64,000 bases of DNA from Noviherbaspirillum pedocola (lineage in GTDB: Bacteria; Pseudomonadota; Gammaproteobacteria; Burkholderiales; Burkholderiaceae_D). The position numbers were made by a program, and so were the translations under genes. The DNA lies in NCBI RefSeq assembly GCF_016632335.1, contig NZ_JAEPBG010000004.1:1-64000 (forward strand), read 5' to 3'. Below, one piece after another: positions 62,740 to 64,000 of this stretch. The number at the start of each line of letters is the position of its first letter. The first letter of the stretch is position 1. Under the pieces are notes generated by a model, which searched no databases, was not told the origin of the DNA, and saw only the letters and a program-made list of their open reading frames with translations.

Positions 62740-64000
62740 TGATGACAAGCGCCGCATCCGCCCCGATCGCCGAACCTGCACAGGCTGCGCAGCATGCGAT
62801 CGGCGAACCCTGGCTCGCGCTGGCCGGCGTCGGCAAGCGCTTCGGCGCGATGCAGGCGCTTGCCAACGTCGACCTGACGATACGCGCCGGCGAAATCCAG
62901 TGCCTGCTCGGTGAGAACGGCGCCGGCAAATCCACGCTGTGCAATGTGATCTTCGGCGTGCATGCGCCCAGCGAAGGCCGGATGACGCTCGATGGCGCGC
63001 CGTACCGGCCACAGGGGCCAGCCGATGCGCTGGGCAGCGGCATCGCGATGGTGCACCAGCATTTCAGCCTGGTGCCGGACATGACGGCGCTGGACAACCT
63101 GCTGCTGGGCCAGGCGCGCGGCATGCTGCGCCGGCGCGAGCAAGCCGAACGCATCACGCAACTGTCGCAGCGCTATGGCTTGTCGGTCGACCTCCATGCG
63201 CGCATCGATGCGCTTTCGGTCGGCGAGCGGCAGCGCGTGGAAATCATCAAGTGCCTGATGCGCGCGCCGCGCCTCCTGGTGCTCGACGAGCCGACCGCGG
63301 TGCTCCTGCCCGACGAGATCGCGGCCTTGCTCGCGGTGTGCCGCGAGGTGGCGCGCCAGGGATGCAGCGTGCTGCTGGTGACGCACAAGCTGGCCGAGAT
63401 CCGGCAGGTCGCCGATCGCGTCACGGTGCTGCGCGGCGGCATGGTGGTGGCGCAATCGCAGCAGCCCGCCAGCGACATGGAGCGCCTGGTGCGGGCGATG
63501 GTGTGGCGTGAAGGCGCCGATACAGCCGTAGTTGGGACAGCCGCGCCGGCAAAGGCGCCACCGCTGGCGCGACCGCGTCGCGCCAGCGAGGAAGTGCTGC
63601 AGATAGACGGGCTGTCCGTCATCGATGCGCAGGGCGTCACGCGCCTGGACAACTTCACGCATACGCTGTACCGCGGCGAGATCGTTGGCGTTGCCGGCGT
63701 CGAGGGCAATGGTCAAAGCGAGCTTGCCGCCGCGCTGTCCGGCATGACACGCCCGACGGCAGGCCGCTTCTTTGTGCGCGGCCAGGCAATGCAGGGGCGG
63801 CCGCCGCGCGAGATCACGCGCGCCGGCGTCGGCATCGTGCCCGAGGACCGGCATGCGCATGGCTGCATCAACGGCCTGTCGGTCGCGGAAAACCTGTTCC
63901 TGAATCGCTTCGAGCAATTCACCCGCTGGGGACGCGTCGACCGGCGCGCGATGGCTGCGCGTGCGCGCGAGCTGATGGCGCGCTACGACGTGCGCGCCGC
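62739..64000 (+). CDS. BMP-type ABC transporter ATP-binding protein, two-domain (partial, runs off window)
   Basis: The first 420 residues of a duplicated ABC ATPase are present. The N-terminal module has Walker A GENGAGKST, signature SVGERQRVEI, Walker B LVLDEPTAVL, and the C-terminal module starts near GEIVGVAGVEGNGQSELAAAL with the degenerate Walker A typical of the RbsA/MglA/YufO type. It begins at an ATG overlapping the binding-protein stop (TGATG), with a second ATG right after. Permease genes presumably follow beyond 64000. Confidence 0.9.
   Translation, partial: MMTSAASAPIAEPAQAAQHAIGEPWLALAGVGKRFGAMQALANVDLTIRAGEIQCLLGENGAGKSTLCNVIFGVHAPSEGRMTLDGAPYRPQGPADALGSGIAMVHQHFSLVPDMTALDNLLLGQARGMLRRREQAERITQLSQRYGLSVDLHARIDALSVGERQRVEIIKCLMRAPRLLVLDEPTAVLLPDEIAALLAVCREVARQGCSVLLVTHKLAEIRQVADRVTVLRGGMVVAQSQQPASDMERLVRAMVWREGADTAVVGTAAPAKAPPLARPRRASEEVLQIDGLSVIDAQGVTRLDNFTHTLYRGEIVGVAGVEGNGQSELAAALSGMTRPTAGRFFVRGQAMQGRPPREITRAGVGIVPEDRHAHGCINGLSVAENLFLNRFEQFTRWGRVDRRAMAARARELMARYDVRA

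Noticed and set aside
61579-63012. Upstream extension of the isochorismatase-like frame to about 746 residues
   Set aside because: It runs antisense to the BMP binding-protein and ATPase genes; the start at 61578 has a good ribosome site and the family begins there.

Overview
The window is GC-rich, densely coded bacterial chromosome. Gene content (LivKHMGF and CUT1 transporters in long catabolic operons, a lon-hsp20 pair, MlaA, an extra FtsH-like protease, two large GGDEF-EAL proteins, many SDR and LysR genes) and codon usage point to a betaproteobacterium of the order Burkholderiales. The family Oxalobacteraceae (Herbaspirillum or Massilia relatives) is a reasonable guess, not a demonstrated one. 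No rRNA, tRNA, CRISPR array, prophage or insertion sequence was recognised.

Positions 1-11261 hold a first carbon-catabolism block: a D-2-hydroxyacid dehydrogenase, an FMN-dependent L-2-hydroxyacid (lactate-type) dehydrogenase, an exported metallo-beta-lactamase-fold hydrolase, a fumarylacetoacetate-hydrolase-family enzyme paired with a BDH2/DHRS6-like SDR, an Ldh_2-type dehydrogenase, and a branched-chain-amino-acid-type ABC transporter (binding protein, LivH, a fused LivM-LivG, LivF). Positions 11262-12680 have no credible gene. They carry two inverted copies of a structured repeat with hexanucleotide-microsatellite tails; a third copy opens the window at position 1.

Positions 12681-26687 hold a second sugar-acid block. 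Leftward: FAH-family enzyme, FadR-type GntR regulator, Ldh_2 dehydrogenase, two SDRs. Rightward: UxaA-type dehydratase, IlvD/Edd dehydratase, D-2-hydroxyacid dehydrogenase and a complete CUT1 sugar transporter. Four near-identical PdhR/LldR-like palindromes (core TTGGTNTNACCA) lie upstream of genes of both blocks, so the GntR protein encoded between them is a good candidate common regulator. The likely theme is uptake of a sugar or sugar acid, dehydration to 2-keto-3-deoxy acids, oxidation and cleavage to pyruvate and lactate-type products; exact substrates cannot be read from sequence.

Positions 26870-55604 are mixed: small proteins, an RlmN-like radical SAM enzyme, a PAS-GGDEF-EAL protein preceded by a palindrome and a possible leader ORF, a c-type-heme protein with a carboxypeptidase-regulatory-like domain, a DabB-DabA inorganic-carbon uptake pair divergent from a LysR gene, a membrane sensor GGDEF-EAL protein, a methyltransferase, an FMN reductase, the MlaA and DUF4142 lipoproteins, a 2OG-Fe(II) oxygenase, a VWA membrane protein and an FtsH-like protease.

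Positions 55620-64000 hold a RelE/ParE-type toxin-antitoxin pair, the hsp20-lon heat-shock pair, and a divergent cluster of amidase plus isochorismatase-like hydrolase facing a BMP-type nucleoside/solute transporter whose ATPase gene runs off the window end.
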